Assembly: GCF_022865105.1 (NCBI RefSeq)
Contig: NZ_JAKNYM010000002.1
Span: forward strand, 467,501 to 531,500
Direction of reading: 5' to 3'
DNA from: Sphingomicrobium astaxanthinifaciens
GTDB lineage: Bacteria > Pseudomonadota > Alphaproteobacteria > Sphingomonadales > Sphingomonadaceae
DNA: 64,000 bases
Position numbers and translations under genes: made by a program. Position 1 is the stretch's first letter. Each line of letters begins with the position of its first letter. Positions 37,637 to 46,815 of this stretch are shown in pieces. The notes beneath the pieces were generated by a model. It saw only the letters and a list, made by a program, of their open reading frames with translations. It had not been told where the DNA came from and did no database searches.

Positions 37637-38332
37637 TCAGGCATATTCTTCCTTGGCCGCGAGCGCCTTCATCAGCGCCTGCGCGGTGGGCGCCGAGGAC
37701 GGCGGGTTCTGGCCGGTAATGAGGAGCCCGTCGGCGACGACATGCTCGGCAAAGACGCCGCCCTCGCTCCACTGGGCGCCCTGCTCCTTGAGCGTGTCCT
37801 CGAGCAGGAAGGGGACGACGTCGGTGAGGCCGACGGCTTCCTCCTCCTCGTTGGTGAAGCCGGTGACCTTGCGACCCTTGACGATCGGCGCGCCATCCTC
37901 GGTCTCGACGATTTTGAGCACCGCGGGGGCATGGCACACCAGCGCGACCGGCTTGCCCGCGCGCAGCGTACCCTCGATGATGCGCTTGGAATCGGCGCTC
38001 TCGGCGAGGTCCCACAGCGGGCCGTGCCCGCCGGGGTAGAAGACCGCATCGAAATCGGCGGGATCCATCTCGGACAGCAGCTTGGTGGTCGCGAGCGCCT
38101 GCTGCGCCTCGGGATCGTTCTTGAACCGCTCGGTGTCCTCGGTCTGGTTGTCGGGCTCGTCCGACTTGGGGTCGAGCGGGGGCTGGCCGCCCTTGGGGCT
38201 GGCGAGGGTGAGGCGGTGGCCCGCGTCCTTGAGGACGTAATAGGGCGCGGCCAGTTCCTCGAGCCAGAAGCCGGTCTTCTCGCCGGTGTCGCCGAGTTCG
38301 TCGTGGCTGGTGAGGACGATGAGGATGTTCAT
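37637..38332 (-). CDS. DJ-1/PfpI family protein (Hsp31/glyoxalase III-like)
   Basis: 231 residues. MNILIVLTSHDELGDTGEKTGFWLEELAAPYYV opens the fold; only the landmarks are given here. DAVFYPGGHGPLWDLAE has the conserved Glu/His region. ALVCHAPAVLK has the nucleophilic Cys, and VADGLLITGQNPPSSAP closes the sequence. This is the type 1 glutamine-amidotransferase-like Hsp31/YajL group, which acts as a glutathione-independent glyoxalase, deglycase or chaperone. It is divergent from the hotdog-fold gene with 58 bases between the starts. Confidence 0.9.
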   Translation of the reverse strand: MNILIVLTSHDELGDTGEKTGFWLEELAAPYYVLKDAGHRLTLASPKGGQPPLDPKSDEPDNQTEDTERFKNDPEAQQALATTKLLSEMDPADFDAVFYPGGHGPLWDLAESADSKRIIEGTLRAGKPVALVCHAPAVLKIVETEDGAPIVKGRKVTGFTNEEEEAVGLTDVVPFLLEDTLKEQGAQWSEGGVFAEHVVADGLLITGQNPPSSAPTAQALMKALAAKEEYA

Positions 38333-38390
38333 GGGGACTTGCTCCTGTGATGAGGGTGACGCGCCGCGTCTTCCTGCCTACAACGCGCGC

Positions 38391-39113
38391 ATGCACAGGC
38401 TCGATCCGGTAATTGTCGACAACAGGTTCCGTGGTCCCGACGGGATGGGCAATGGCGGCTATGTCTCGGGGCTGGTGGCCGAGGCGGTCGGGGGCAGGGC
38501 GGCGAAGATCCGGCTCCACGCCCCGACCCCGCTCGACCGGGAGATCGCGCTGATGCGCGACGACAAGGGGGCGCGGCTGGTCGACGGCGACACGCTGCTG
38601 GTCGAGGGCGAGCCGCTCGGCAAGCCGCTCGACCTCGACCCCATCCCCGCGCCGCCCGACGATGCGGCGATCGCGGCGGCGCGGGCGCGCTTTCCCACGC
38701 CTGCTCAGCATATGGCGCCACGCTGCTTCGTCTGTGGCCCGCTGCGCGATCCCGCGGAGGCGCTGCACCTCATCACCGGGCATGACGAGCAGAGCGGGCT
38801 GGCGGCCGACCGCTGGACGCCGCGCGCCGACCTCGCCGATGCCGACGGGCTGGTGGCGACGCGCTACGTCTGGGCGGCGCTCGACTGCCCTTCCTATTTC
38901 GCCACCGGGCTGGTCGACACGCCCGCGCTGCTGGCCGGGCTGGCGGCGCGGGTCGAGCGGCGCCCGGCGCCGGGCGAGCGCCTGACGGTGACCGGCTGGC
39001 CGCTCGAGGCGGACGGGCGCAAGCTGGATTCGGGCAGCGTGATCCATGACGCCGAGCGCCGCGTCGTCGCGATAGCGCGCGCGCTGTGGATCCGGATGGA
39101 CGCGGGGCTCTAG
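38391..39113 (+). CDS. Hotdog-fold thioesterase-like protein with CFVCG motif
   Basis: 240 residues. FRGPDGMGNGGYVSGLVAEA at the start and TRYVWAALDCPSYFATGLVD in the second half suggest a double hotdog architecture, as in acyl-CoA thioesterase-like proteins. The mid-protein PRCFVCGPLRDPAEALHL segment is distinctive: a C-x-x-C pair linking the two halves. The C-terminal strand AERRVVAIARALWIRMD is typical of hotdog thioesterases. The substrate is unknown. The start MHRLDPVIV is chosen because the frame upstream is antisense to the DJ-1 gene. The stop overlaps the convergent aldolase stop in CTAG. Confidence 0.68.
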   Translation: MHRLDPVIVDNRFRGPDGMGNGGYVSGLVAEAVGGRAAKIRLHAPTPLDREIALMRDDKGARLVDGDTLLVEGEPLGKPLDLDPIPAPPDDAAIAAARARFPTPAQHMAPRCFVCGPLRDPAEALHLITGHDEQSGLAADRWTPRADLADADGLVATRYVWAALDCPSYFATGLVDTPALLAGLAARVERRPAPGERLTVTGWPLEADGRKLDSGSVIHDAERRVVAIARALWIRMDAGL

Positions 39114-39928
39114 GTCGCGAAGTCGGGATCGAGCCGGTAGGCGAGCCGCATCAGCGCGGGCCAGGCCAGCATCTTGGCAACGATCGGCAGCCCGGCGCTG
39201 CCCTGCTGCGCGGTGATCTCGGGCGCGCCCTGCGGCGGATGGTTGAGCGCGTCGGGTCCCGCCGACAGCGCCAGCACCTGCGCCTGGCAGGCCCGTTCGA
39301 GATAGTAGAGCCGGATGAAGCATTCGGCCACGCTCGCGCCGGTGGCCAGCGTGCCGTGGTTGCGCAGGAGCATCATCGACTTGGTCCCGAGATGCGCGAC
39401 CAGCCGCTCGCGCTCGTCATGGTCGACCGCGACGCCCTCGTAATCGTGGAAGGCGAGGTCGTCGCGCACCAGCATGGCGGTCTGGGTCAGCGGCAGCAGC
39501 CCGTCCTTGTGCGCGCTGACCGCCTGCCCGTGCGGGGTGTGGAGGTGCATCACCGCCTGCGCGTCCTCGCGGTTCATGTGCAGCGCCGAGTGGATGGTGA
39601 ACCCCGCCGGGTTGGTCATGAAGGGGGTCTCGTCGACGGCATTGCCATGCACGTCGACCTTGACCAGCGAGGAGGCGGTGACCTCGTCGAACATGAGATT
39701 GTAGGGGTTCAAGAGGAAGTGATGCTCGGGCCCCGGGACGCGCGCCGAGAGGTGGGTGAAGATGAGGTCGTCCCAGCCGAAATGGTGGACCAGCCGGTAG
39801 GCGGCGGCGAGCTCGACGCGGACCTTCCATTCCTCGGGCGAGACCTTGCCCTCGAGGCTGGGGATGTCGGCGCTGTCGATCGGGCTGGCGCCCTGCATGG
39901 CGGCGGCGAGCGTGTCGGCGCGGTTCAT
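39110..39928 (-). CDS. Class II aldolase/adducin family protein
   Basis: 272 residues. LAAAYRLVHHFGWDDLIFTHLSAR is reduced here to the HLSAR substrate-loop motif. LMFDEVTASSLVKVDVHGN follows. The zinc-binding pattern shows HLHTPHGQAVSA and MMLLRNHGTLATG. It resembles the aldolases and decarboxylases that cleave or decarboxylate small acids through a zinc-bound enolate; the specific substrate is not visible. ATG overlaps the maiA stop (ATGA), so it is co-translated with maiA. Confidence 0.9.
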   Translation of the reverse strand: MNRADTLAAAMQGASPIDSADIPSLEGKVSPEEWKVRVELAAAYRLVHHFGWDDLIFTHLSARVPGPEHHFLLNPYNLMFDEVTASSLVKVDVHGNAVDETPFMTNPAGFTIHSALHMNREDAQAVMHLHTPHGQAVSAHKDGLLPLTQTAMLVRDDLAFHDYEGVAVDHDERERLVAHLGTKSMMLLRNHGTLATGASVAECFIRLYYLERACQAQVLALSAGPDALNHPPQGAPEITAQQGSAGLPIVAKMLAWPALMRLAYRLDPDFAT

Positions 39929-40566
39929 GGGTGGGCTTCCTGCTTGTCGGGGTGGGCGGCGGCGAAGGCGGGGTGCGCGCTCGCGCTTTCATCGGCGCGC
40001 CGCAGGTGCGGATAGTCGTCGACCGGCACCGAGAAGCGACGCGCGTTGTAGAGCTGGGGGACGAGGCAGATGTCGGCGAGCGTAGGCTGGTCGCCGAACA
40101 GGAAAGCGCCCGCGCGCGGGGCCGCGAGCGCCTCGAGCGCGTCGAACCCCTCGCGCACCCAGTGGCGATACCACTCGTCCTTGGCGGCTTCCTCGCAGCC
40201 CAGCTCGGCCTTGAGATATTTGAGCACGCGCAGGTTGTTGAGCGGATGGATGTCGCAGGCGACCAGAGTCGAAAGCGCGAGCACATGCGCGCGGTCGGCA
40301 TCGTCCTCTGGCATGAAGGGCGGTTCGGGCCGGGTCGCGTCGAGATAATCGAGGATGGCGAGGCTCTGGGTGAGGCGGTGGCCGTCGATCTCGAGCATCG
40401 GCACCAGCCCCTGCGGGTTGCGCGCCCGGAACGCCGCTTGCTTCTGCGCGCCCGCGACGAGGTCGACCTTCTCGGCATGATAGTGGATGCCCTTGAGGTT
40501 GAGCCCGATGCGCACCCGGTAGCTGGCCGAACTGCGATAATAGTCGTGGAGGATGGGGCGCGTCAT
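39925..40566 (-). CDS. maiA: Maleylacetoacetate isomerase (zeta-class GST)
   Basis: 213 residues. ILHDYYRSSASYRVRIGLNLKG carries the SSxSxRVR catalytic loop of zeta-class glutathione transferases. NPQGLVPMLEIDG, LTQSLAILDYLD and DIHPLNNLRVLKYL follow. It isomerises 4-maleylacetoacetate to fumarylacetoacetate with glutathione, between HmgA and FahA in tyrosine breakdown. Those two genes lie 8 kb away, so the pathway is split. The start MTRPILHDYY follows a frame extension of 12 codons without support. Confidence 0.93.
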   Translation of the reverse strand: MTRPILHDYYRSSASYRVRIGLNLKGIHYHAEKVDLVAGAQKQAAFRARNPQGLVPMLEIDGHRLTQSLAILDYLDATRPEPPFMPEDDADRAHVLALSTLVACDIHPLNNLRVLKYLKAELGCEEAAKDEWYRHWVREGFDALEALAAPRAGAFLFGDQPTLADICLVPQLYNARRFSVPVDDYPHLRRADESASAHPAFAAAHPDKQEAHP

Positions 40567-40598
40567 TGGCGGAAGACTGGGGCTTCCCGACCGCCGCG

Positions 40599-41003
40599 TC
40601 AATCGTCGGCGGCGAGAAAGGGGGCGAGGTGGCGGGGCCGCACGCGCGCCGGTCGCCCGCTCGCCCGGTCGATCATCGCCCAGGCGGTGGCGGCGCGCAC
40701 GTGGAGTCGGCCGTCGCGCGCGAACTCGACGTGGCGGATCGAGCGCGCCCCCTTCGCGGCGGGGTCGATCCAGCTGCGCGCGATGACCTGCTCGCCCTCG
40801 TGCAGCGGGCGCAGATAGTCGATCTCGTGGCGGCTCACGACCCAGAAGACCTCGTCGACGAGCGCGGGCGGGGCGACCGCCTCCCAGTGCGCGATCGCGA
40901 CCTCCTGGATCCAGCGCACCCAGACCGCATTGTTGACGTGCCCGAGCATGTCGATGTCCTCGGCGCGCGCGGTGACCCGATGGGTGTAGACGGGCGCGCT
41001 CAC
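40599..41003 (-). CDS. Acyl-CoA thioesterase (4-hydroxybenzoyl-CoA thioesterase/YbgC-like)
   Basis: 134 residues from a GTG overlapping the upstream peptidase stop (GTGA). RVTARAEDIDMLGHVNNAVW has the catalytic D-x-x-GHVNN signature of single-hotdog thioesterases. EIDYLRPLHEGEQVIARSWI and RHVEFARDGRLHVRAATAWA follow. It hydrolyses an acyl- or aroyl-CoA in the cytosol; chain preference is not visible. It is the last gene of a peptidase-peptidase-thioesterase series. Confidence 0.9.
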   Translation of the reverse strand: MSAPVYTHRVTARAEDIDMLGHVNNAVWVRWIQEVAIAHWEAVAPPALVDEVFWVVSRHEIDYLRPLHEGEQVIARSWIDPAAKGARSIRHVEFARDGRLHVRAATAWAMIDRASGRPARVRPRHLAPFLAADD

Positions 41004-42457
41004 GATGCGGGGGCCGCGGGCGGGCGCGGGGGCGCGAGCCCGGCGGCGGCGAACAGCGCCTCGAGCCGCGCCGCGGTCACCGGGACTGAGAAGGCCATGG
41101 CGCGCATCAGCGCGGTCGCCTCGGGCGGTCCCCCGATCGCGGCATGATGGTCGAGCCATTCGGGCGCGCTCACCGTGCCGTCGTCGCCGCTGCGCGCGAT
41201 CAGCGCCGACCAGAAGTCGAAAAAGTCGCCGCCCGCGCGCCGCGCGGCGGCCTCGGCGACGAGCCCGAACAGGAAGCCGCAGCCATAGAAGGCCTGGTCG
41301 GCGCCGCGTTCGGGGGCCGCCGCGAGCGGTCCGCCGCCGCCGAGCTGCACGCATTCGTCCCAGCTGGCGCGCAGCGTCGCCGCCCCCAGCGCGGCGGCGC
41401 CGTCGGGGTCGACCGCCTGCGTCGCGCGCAGCGCCATCAGGTCGGCGCCCCCCTCGCTGGTCCAGGCCGCCCCCGGGGGGCCGTAGCCGACGAGGTTGCC
41501 GAGCCAGAAATGCGCCGCCTCGTGGGCGATGAACTGGCGCGCCCGCGCGGCCGCGAGCGGGCTGGGCGCGAGCAGCGGCGCGCCCTCGAGCTGCATCACC
41601 ACCTGGTTGGCGACCACGCTGCCGCCCAGCCGCACCCGCCCCGGCGTGGCCCCCGCCCAGCCGACGAGCAGCTCGGGCCGCTCGTCCTCGTGCGGGCCGA
41701 GGCGCGCCGCATAATAAGCGAGGATCGCGGGGATTTCCTCCTCGAGCTGGTCGGCGAGCCAGCCCGGCACCGCGGGGTCGACGCGCATGACCAGCTGGTC
41801 GGTGGTGCGCCCCGCGGCGGGGCCGTGGAGGACATAAGCGGCGGCGGGCACGGCGAAGCTGCCGTGGCGTCCGCCATGGTGGAAATCACGCCCCTCGAAG
41901 CGCACCAGCGGGTGCCCGCCGGCATAGTCGGGCAGCATCGTCCAGTCGGCGCCGAGCGCCTGCACCGCGCCGACCGAGGGCGCCGGGCGCAGCGTGAAAT
42001 GATCGGAAAACAGCGCGGTACTGTCGGGGCCGAGCCGGAGCGCGGGCTGGTAGTCGCTCTCGAGCAGCCCCTCGAACGGGGCGAAGGCGATCTCGACCCG
42101 CGACGGCAGCGCGCCGCCGTCGACCGTCACGAGCGCCTCATGGTGCCCGATCCGCGCGAGGCGGACCCCCTCGGTGAGGACGCGCCAGCTGCCCGCGCGC
42201 CAGCTCGCGCCGGTGGCCCGATCGCGCCCCGAGCGCAGGAAGATCCACACCGGCGCGCTGACGTGCAGGTCGAGCCGCAGCCGGTAGGCGTCGCGCGCCT
42301 CGGCCGACACCAGCGCCTCCATCACCGGGACGCCGTCGCGCGGGCGCTCGTAGGCGCTCGGCGCCGCGCCCGCCGCGCTGGCCGCGCCCGCCACGCCGGC
42401 CGCGAGGAGCGCGAGCCCGGGCACCAGCCGGCGCGCGATCGCGCGGCGCGGCCTCAC
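41000..42457 (-). CDS. Exported M1/M61-like zinc metallopeptidase
   Basis: 485 residues. It starts at GTG within the stop of the S9 peptidase gene. The signal is LVPGLALLAAGVAGAASAAG. The gluzincin motif FIAHEAAHFWLGN (HEAAH) is followed 18-20 residues later by TSEGGADLMAL with the third zinc ligand Glu, as in M1/M61 peptidases. The N-terminal half is beta-rich (LRLDLHVSAPVWIFL, SRVEIAFAPFEGLL). It is probably a periplasmic aminopeptidase-like enzyme. The protein is very Ala/Gly-rich. The conserved order S9-M61-thioesterase is coupled by GTGA overlaps. Confidence 0.8.
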   Translation of the reverse strand: MRPRRAIARRLVPGLALLAAGVAGAASAAGAAPSAYERPRDGVPVMEALVSAEARDAYRLRLDLHVSAPVWIFLRSGRDRATGASWRAGSWRVLTEGVRLARIGHHEALVTVDGGALPSRVEIAFAPFEGLLESDYQPALRLGPDSTALFSDHFTLRPAPSVGAVQALGADWTMLPDYAGGHPLVRFEGRDFHHGGRHGSFAVPAAAYVLHGPAAGRTTDQLVMRVDPAVPGWLADQLEEEIPAILAYYAARLGPHEDERPELLVGWAGATPGRVRLGGSVVANQVVMQLEGAPLLAPSPLAAARARQFIAHEAAHFWLGNLVGYGPPGAAWTSEGGADLMALRATQAVDPDGAAALGAATLRASWDECVQLGGGGPLAAAPERGADQAFYGCGFLFGLVAEAAARRAGGDFFDFWSALIARSGDDGTVSAPEWLDHHAAIGGPPEATALMRAMAFSVPVTAARLEALFAAAGLAPPRPPAAPAS

Positions 42458-44610
42458 CGCGCGCCGACCTGGTCGAGGACGAAGGCGTAGGCCTCGGCGG
42501 TCTCGTAGAGCGAGTTCCAGCGCCCCGACTTGCCGCCGTGCCCCGCGCCCATGTTGATCTTGAGGAACAGCAGATTGTCGTCGGTCTTGGTGGCGCGCAG
42601 CCGCGCCGCCCACTTGGCGGGCTCCCAGTAGGTCACGCGCGGGTCGTTGAGCCCCCCGGTGATCAGCATCGGCGGATAATCCTGCGGCTTCACCTGGTCA
42701 TAGGGGCTGTAGGACAGGATATATTCGAACGCCGCGGGATCGGTGATCGGGTTGCCCCATTCGTTCCACTCGCCCGGGGTCAGCGGGAGGCTGTCGTCGA
42801 GCATGGTGTTGAGGACGTCGACGAAGGGGACGTCGGCGACGATCGCGCCGTAGAGCTCGGGCGCCTGGTTGGCGATCGCCCCCATCAGTTCGCCCCCCGC
42901 CGAGCCGCCCTGCGCGGCGACCTTGCCCGCCTCGGCATAGCCCGCCGCGATCAGCCCGCGGGTAACGTCGACGAAATCGTTGAAGGTGTTGGTGCGCTTG
43001 GTCAGCTTGCCATCGAGGAACCACTGGTAGCCAAGGTCGTCACCGCCGCGGATATGCGCGATCGCATAGGCATAGCCGCGATCGACGAGGCTCAGCCGGC
43101 TGGCCGAGAAATAGGGCGGGATGGCGTTGCCATAGGCACCGTAGCCGTAGATGAAGAGCCGCCCCGAACCGTCGAGCTCGTGATCGGCGCGGCGCATGAT
43201 CGAGACCGGCACCCGGGCCCCGTCGCGCGCCTCGATCATGAGCCGGTCGACGACATAGCGCGTCGGGTCGTAGCCCGAGGGGATTTCCTGCACCTTGAGC
43301 GTGTCGAAGGTCCCGCTTTCGGGATCGTAGTCGTAGACGGTGCTGGGGGTGACCATCGAGCTGTAGCCGATGCGATAGGCGGCGGGCGCATATTCGGCCA
43401 TCCCGGTGAAGCCCGCAGTATAGGCCGCTTCCTCGAAGGGTATGCGGGTCATCTCGCCGCTGTCGTAGTCGCGCAGGTAGAGCTGGTCGAGGCCGTCGAG
43501 ACGGCCCGAGACGAGCAGGTGGTCGCGATGCGCGTCGACGTCCTCGAGGTAGAATTCGTCCGACCCCGGGATGACCGTGTGCCACTGCTGCGGCGCGGCG
43601 GGATCGGCCTCGGCGAGGCGGAAGTTGACGTGATTGTCGTTGGTGACGATCCAGAACTTGCCGTGGCTCGCGTCGACCGAATATTGGATGTCGGGACGGC
43701 GGCGCATGATCAGCTGCGGCGCGGCCTCGGGCCGGTCGGCGGGGATGAAATACCATTCGCCCGAGCTGTTCTCGCCGGTCATCACGAAGATGAAATTCTC
43801 GTCGGTCGACTTGGCGAGGTTGACCGTGAAGGCGGGGTTCTCGGTCTCCTCATAGACCAGCCGGTCGGCCTCGGGATCGCCGCCGAGCGGGTGGTAGAAG
43901 GCCTCGTAGGTGCGCCAATTCTCGTTGGCGACGGTATAGAAGAAGCCCGCGCCCGCCTTGTCCCATTCGGGGGTGCCGAGCGCGGTCTCGCTGACCGTCT
44001 CGAGCACCTCCCCGCTGGCGATGTCGATCACCTCGATGGTGTAGCGCTCGGACCCGTTGCGGTCGGTCAGGACGATCGCCTTGGTGCCGTCGGGGCTGAC
44101 CTCGTAGCCGCCGAGGCGGAAATAGTCGTGGCCCTCGGCCTGCTCGTTCTCGTCGTAGATCAGCGTGCCGCCCTCGGGGGTGACGTCGCTGCGGGTGCCG
44201 TCGGCCTTCTTGCGATACCACAGCCGATATTGCGTGCCGGGGGCGAACTCGGACCAGTAGACATAATCGCCCATCTTCACGGGGACGCCCTTGTCGTCCT
44301 CCTTGATGCGCGCCTTCATCTCCTCGAACAGCGCCTCGATCTCGGCCTCGCGCGGGGCCTTCCATGCCTCGAAATAGGCATTTTCGGCCTTGAGATAGTC
44401 GAGCACGTCGGCATCGTCGATCACCGGGTAGCTGTCGTCGCGCAGCCAGGCATAGGGGTCCTCGACGGTGATGCCGTGGCGGGTGTAGCTGTAGTCGCGC
44501 TGCTCGGCGACGGGCGGTTCGGGCAAGTCGGTCATGCTGTCCTTCTGGGCGAGGGCGGGGGTGTTGAGCGCGGCCAGTCCGAGGCCGACCGCGAGGAGGC
44601 GACGTTTCAT
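42454..44610 (-). CDS. Prolyl oligopeptidase family (oligopeptidase B-like, S9A), exported
   Basis: 718 residues. The signal peptide MKRRLLAVGLGLAALNTPALAQ directs it to the periplasm. The beta-propeller (about 80-420) begins GITVEDPYAWLRDD. The catalytic domain has YGYGAYGNAIPPYFSAS, AHIRGGDDLGYQWF, the Ser in AAQGGSAGGELMGA, Asp in GGLNDPRVTYWEP and His in GAGHGGKSGR, all in family order. Oligopeptidase B cuts peptides after basic residues. It is divergent from the aminopeptidase P gene across a 95-base intergenic region. Confidence 0.94.
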   Translation of the reverse strand: MKRRLLAVGLGLAALNTPALAQKDSMTDLPEPPVAEQRDYSYTRHGITVEDPYAWLRDDSYPVIDDADVLDYLKAENAYFEAWKAPREAEIEALFEEMKARIKEDDKGVPVKMGDYVYWSEFAPGTQYRLWYRKKADGTRSDVTPEGGTLIYDENEQAEGHDYFRLGGYEVSPDGTKAIVLTDRNGSERYTIEVIDIASGEVLETVSETALGTPEWDKAGAGFFYTVANENWRTYEAFYHPLGGDPEADRLVYEETENPAFTVNLAKSTDENFIFVMTGENSSGEWYFIPADRPEAAPQLIMRRRPDIQYSVDASHGKFWIVTNDNHVNFRLAEADPAAPQQWHTVIPGSDEFYLEDVDAHRDHLLVSGRLDGLDQLYLRDYDSGEMTRIPFEEAAYTAGFTGMAEYAPAAYRIGYSSMVTPSTVYDYDPESGTFDTLKVQEIPSGYDPTRYVVDRLMIEARDGARVPVSIMRRADHELDGSGRLFIYGYGAYGNAIPPYFSASRLSLVDRGYAYAIAHIRGGDDLGYQWFLDGKLTKRTNTFNDFVDVTRGLIAAGYAEAGKVAAQGGSAGGELMGAIANQAPELYGAIVADVPFVDVLNTMLDDSLPLTPGEWNEWGNPITDPAAFEYILSYSPYDQVKPQDYPPMLITGGLNDPRVTYWEPAKWAARLRATKTDDNLLFLKINMGAGHGGKSGRWNSLYETAEAYAFVLDQVGAR

Positions 44611-44705
44611 CGGCTTTGCTCCTTCACTTTCTGGCCAGCGACACTAGGTGCTATGCGAAGCCTTGCAACCCGATTTCGCCCGATGGACGGGCCACAGGAG
44701 ATAAG

Positions 44706-46496
44706 ATGTCGACCCATGCCGATCGCCTCGCCGCGCTGCGCACGCAGCTGAAGGACGATGCCCTCGACGGCTTCGTCGTGCCGCTGACCGACGAACATAT
44801 GAGCGAATATGTCGGCAGCTACGCGCAGCGGCTGGCGTGGCTGACCGGCTTCGATGGGTCGGCAGGGGCGGCCGCGGTGTTGCCCGAGGAGGCGGCGATC
44901 TTCACCGACGGGCGCTATACCATCCAGGTCCGCAACCAGGTCGACGGCGAGCTGTTCAGCTACGAGGACGTGCCGCAGACGAGCATCGCGCAGTGGCTCG
45001 CCACCCATGCCCCCGAGGGCGGGCGGATCGGCTATGATCCGTGGCTGCACACGCGCGCGTGGGTCAAGGCGGCGACCAAGGCGCTGGCCGACAAGGGCGC
45101 GCAGCTGGTCGCGGTCGAGCGCAACCCGATCGACCAGGTGTGGATCGACCGCCCGGCGCGCTCGAGCGCGCGGCTCGAACCCTATTCGCAGAACCTTGCG
45201 GGGCGGTCGAGCGCGAGCAAGCGCGAGGACATCGCGCGCTGGCTCGAGGCCGAGGGCGCGACGGCGACCGTGATCGCGGCGCTCGATTCGATCGCGTGGA
45301 CGCTCAACGTGCGCGGGTGCGACATCGTCCACACCCCCGTCGCGCTCGCCTTCCTGATCGTCCACGACGATGCCAGCGCCGACCTGTTCATCGACACCGA
45401 GAAGGCCGATGATGCGCTGCGCAACCATCTCGGCGAGGCGGTGCGGATCCACCCGCGCGCCGATTTCGAGGCGCATCTCGAGAAGGGGTACGCGGGCAAG
45501 ACGGTCGCGGTCGACCCCGAGCGTTCGGTCGCCGCGATCGAGATGGCGCTCGAGCGCGGCGGCGCGCGGGTGCTCGCGCGGCGCGACCCGGCGGTGCTGC
45601 CCAAGGCGATCAAGAACGAGGCCGAGATCGCGGGTCATCGCGCCGCGCAGGAACGCGACGGGGCGGTGATCGCCAAGTTCCTCAAGTGGCTCGACGAGGA
45701 AGCGCCCAAGGGCGGGCAGGACGAGCTGTCGGTCGCCGCCAAGCTGTACGAACTGCGCGAGGCGACGGGCGAACTGCGCGACCTGTCGTTCGACACCATC
45801 TCGGGCGCCGGCGCCAATGGCGCGCTGCCCCATTATCGCGTCGACGAGGCCTCCAGCGCCAAGCTCGAGATGAACTCGATCTACCTCGTCGATTCGGGCG
45901 GGCAATATCTCGACGGCACCACCGACATCACCCGCACCGTCATCATCGGCACCCCCACCGCCGAGATGATCGATCGCTATACCCGCGTCCTCAAGGGCCA
46001 TATCGCGATCGCCCGCGCGCGCTTTCCCGAGGGCATCTCGGGCGGGCGGCTCGACAGCTTCGCGCGCCAGTATCTGTGGGAGATCGGCGAGGATTATGCG
46101 CATGGCACCGGGCACGGGGTCGGCGCCTTCCTCGCGGTGCACGAGGGGCCGCAGCGGATCTCGCCGCCGGGCGGGGCCTATGCCGGCGCCGACGAACCGC
46201 TGCGCGAGGGCATGATCCTGTCCAACGAGCCGGGCTTCTACAAGGAAGGCGCCTATGGGATGCGGATCGAGAACCTCGTACTCGTCGTCGCGCACGAGGT
46301 CGAGGGGCGCCGCGTGCTCGGCTTCGAGACGCTGACCTTCGCGCCGCTCGATCGCCGGCTGATCGACAAGGGCATGCTGACCCCCGAGGAGATCGCGTGG
46401 GTCGACGAATATCACGCCGAGGTCGCCGCGAAGATCGGCCCGCAGCTCGAGGGCGACGAACGCGCCTGGCTCGAGGCGCAGTGCGCGCCGCTCTAG
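44706..46496 (+). CDS. Xaa-Pro aminopeptidase (M24B, large aminopeptidase P)
   Basis: 596 residues, the three-domain long form. Two creatinase-like N-terminal domains come first: GFVVPLTDEHMSEYVGSYAQ, RLAWLTGFDGSAG, IFTDGRYTIQ. The pita-bread catalytic domain then has the metal ligands DSGGQYLDGTTDITRTV (two Asp), HGTGHGVGAFLAVHEGPQ (His), ILSNEPGFYKEG (Glu) and GMRIENLVLV (Glu). It removes N-terminal residues before proline in the cytosol. CAGGAGATAAG precedes the ATG. The stop overlaps the small convergent gene in CTAG. Confidence 0.95.
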   Translation: MSTHADRLAALRTQLKDDALDGFVVPLTDEHMSEYVGSYAQRLAWLTGFDGSAGAAAVLPEEAAIFTDGRYTIQVRNQVDGELFSYEDVPQTSIAQWLATHAPEGGRIGYDPWLHTRAWVKAATKALADKGAQLVAVERNPIDQVWIDRPARSSARLEPYSQNLAGRSSASKREDIARWLEAEGATATVIAALDSIAWTLNVRGCDIVHTPVALAFLIVHDDASADLFIDTEKADDALRNHLGEAVRIHPRADFEAHLEKGYAGKTVAVDPERSVAAIEMALERGGARVLARRDPAVLPKAIKNEAEIAGHRAAQERDGAVIAKFLKWLDEEAPKGGQDELSVAAKLYELREATGELRDLSFDTISGAGANGALPHYRVDEASSAKLEMNSIYLVDSGGQYLDGTTDITRTVIIGTPTAEMIDRYTRVLKGHIAIARARFPEGISGGRLDSFARQYLWEIGEDYAHGTGHGVGAFLAVHEGPQRISPPGGAYAGADEPLREGMILSNEPGFYKEGAYGMRIENLVLVVAHEVEGRRVLGFETLTFAPLDRRLIDKGMLTPEEIAWVDEYHAEVAAKIGPQLEGDERAWLEAQCAPL

Positions 46497-46621
46497 TCGC
46501 CTGATTCGGCAGGTTTTTTCGAGTCGCCCGCCTGCGCCTTCGCCTGCCCCTTGCGGCGGCGCAGGTTGGCGCGCAGCGCCTCGGCCAGCCGTTTCGCCTT
46601 GTCGTCCGGTTGCTCGCTCAT
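46493..46621 (-). CDS. Small basic protein of 42 residues
   Basis: MSEQPDDKAKRLAEALRANL, then RRRKGQAKAQAG and SKKPAESGD. It is helical and strongly basic in the middle, reminiscent of short conserved alphaproteobacterial proteins next to tRNA genes. The function is unknown; nucleic-acid contact would fit the charge but is speculative. The upstream frame extension is only the antisense of tRNA-Thr. The stop overlaps the aminopeptidase P stop. Confidence 0.65.
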   Translation of the reverse strand: MSEQPDDKAKRLAEALRANLRRRKGQAKAQAGDSKKPAESGD

Positions 46622-46714
46622 GGGGGCAATCGCTAAAACAGCGACGGCGGCTTGCCAAGATGCTTGACAGGTCCCGGTGCTTTGGCGATAGGGCCGCCCG
46701 TTCCCGCTAGAGAT

Positions 46715-46789
<75 letters not shown>

Positions 46790-46815
46790 GCGAGCCTTCC
46801 CGACACCAGGCGCCA

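Noticed and set aside
41003-41354. Longer thioesterase start (to 41354)
   Set aside because: The extra N-terminus is frame-shifted peptidase sequence. The GTG at 41003 overlapping the upstream stop gives the normal family length.
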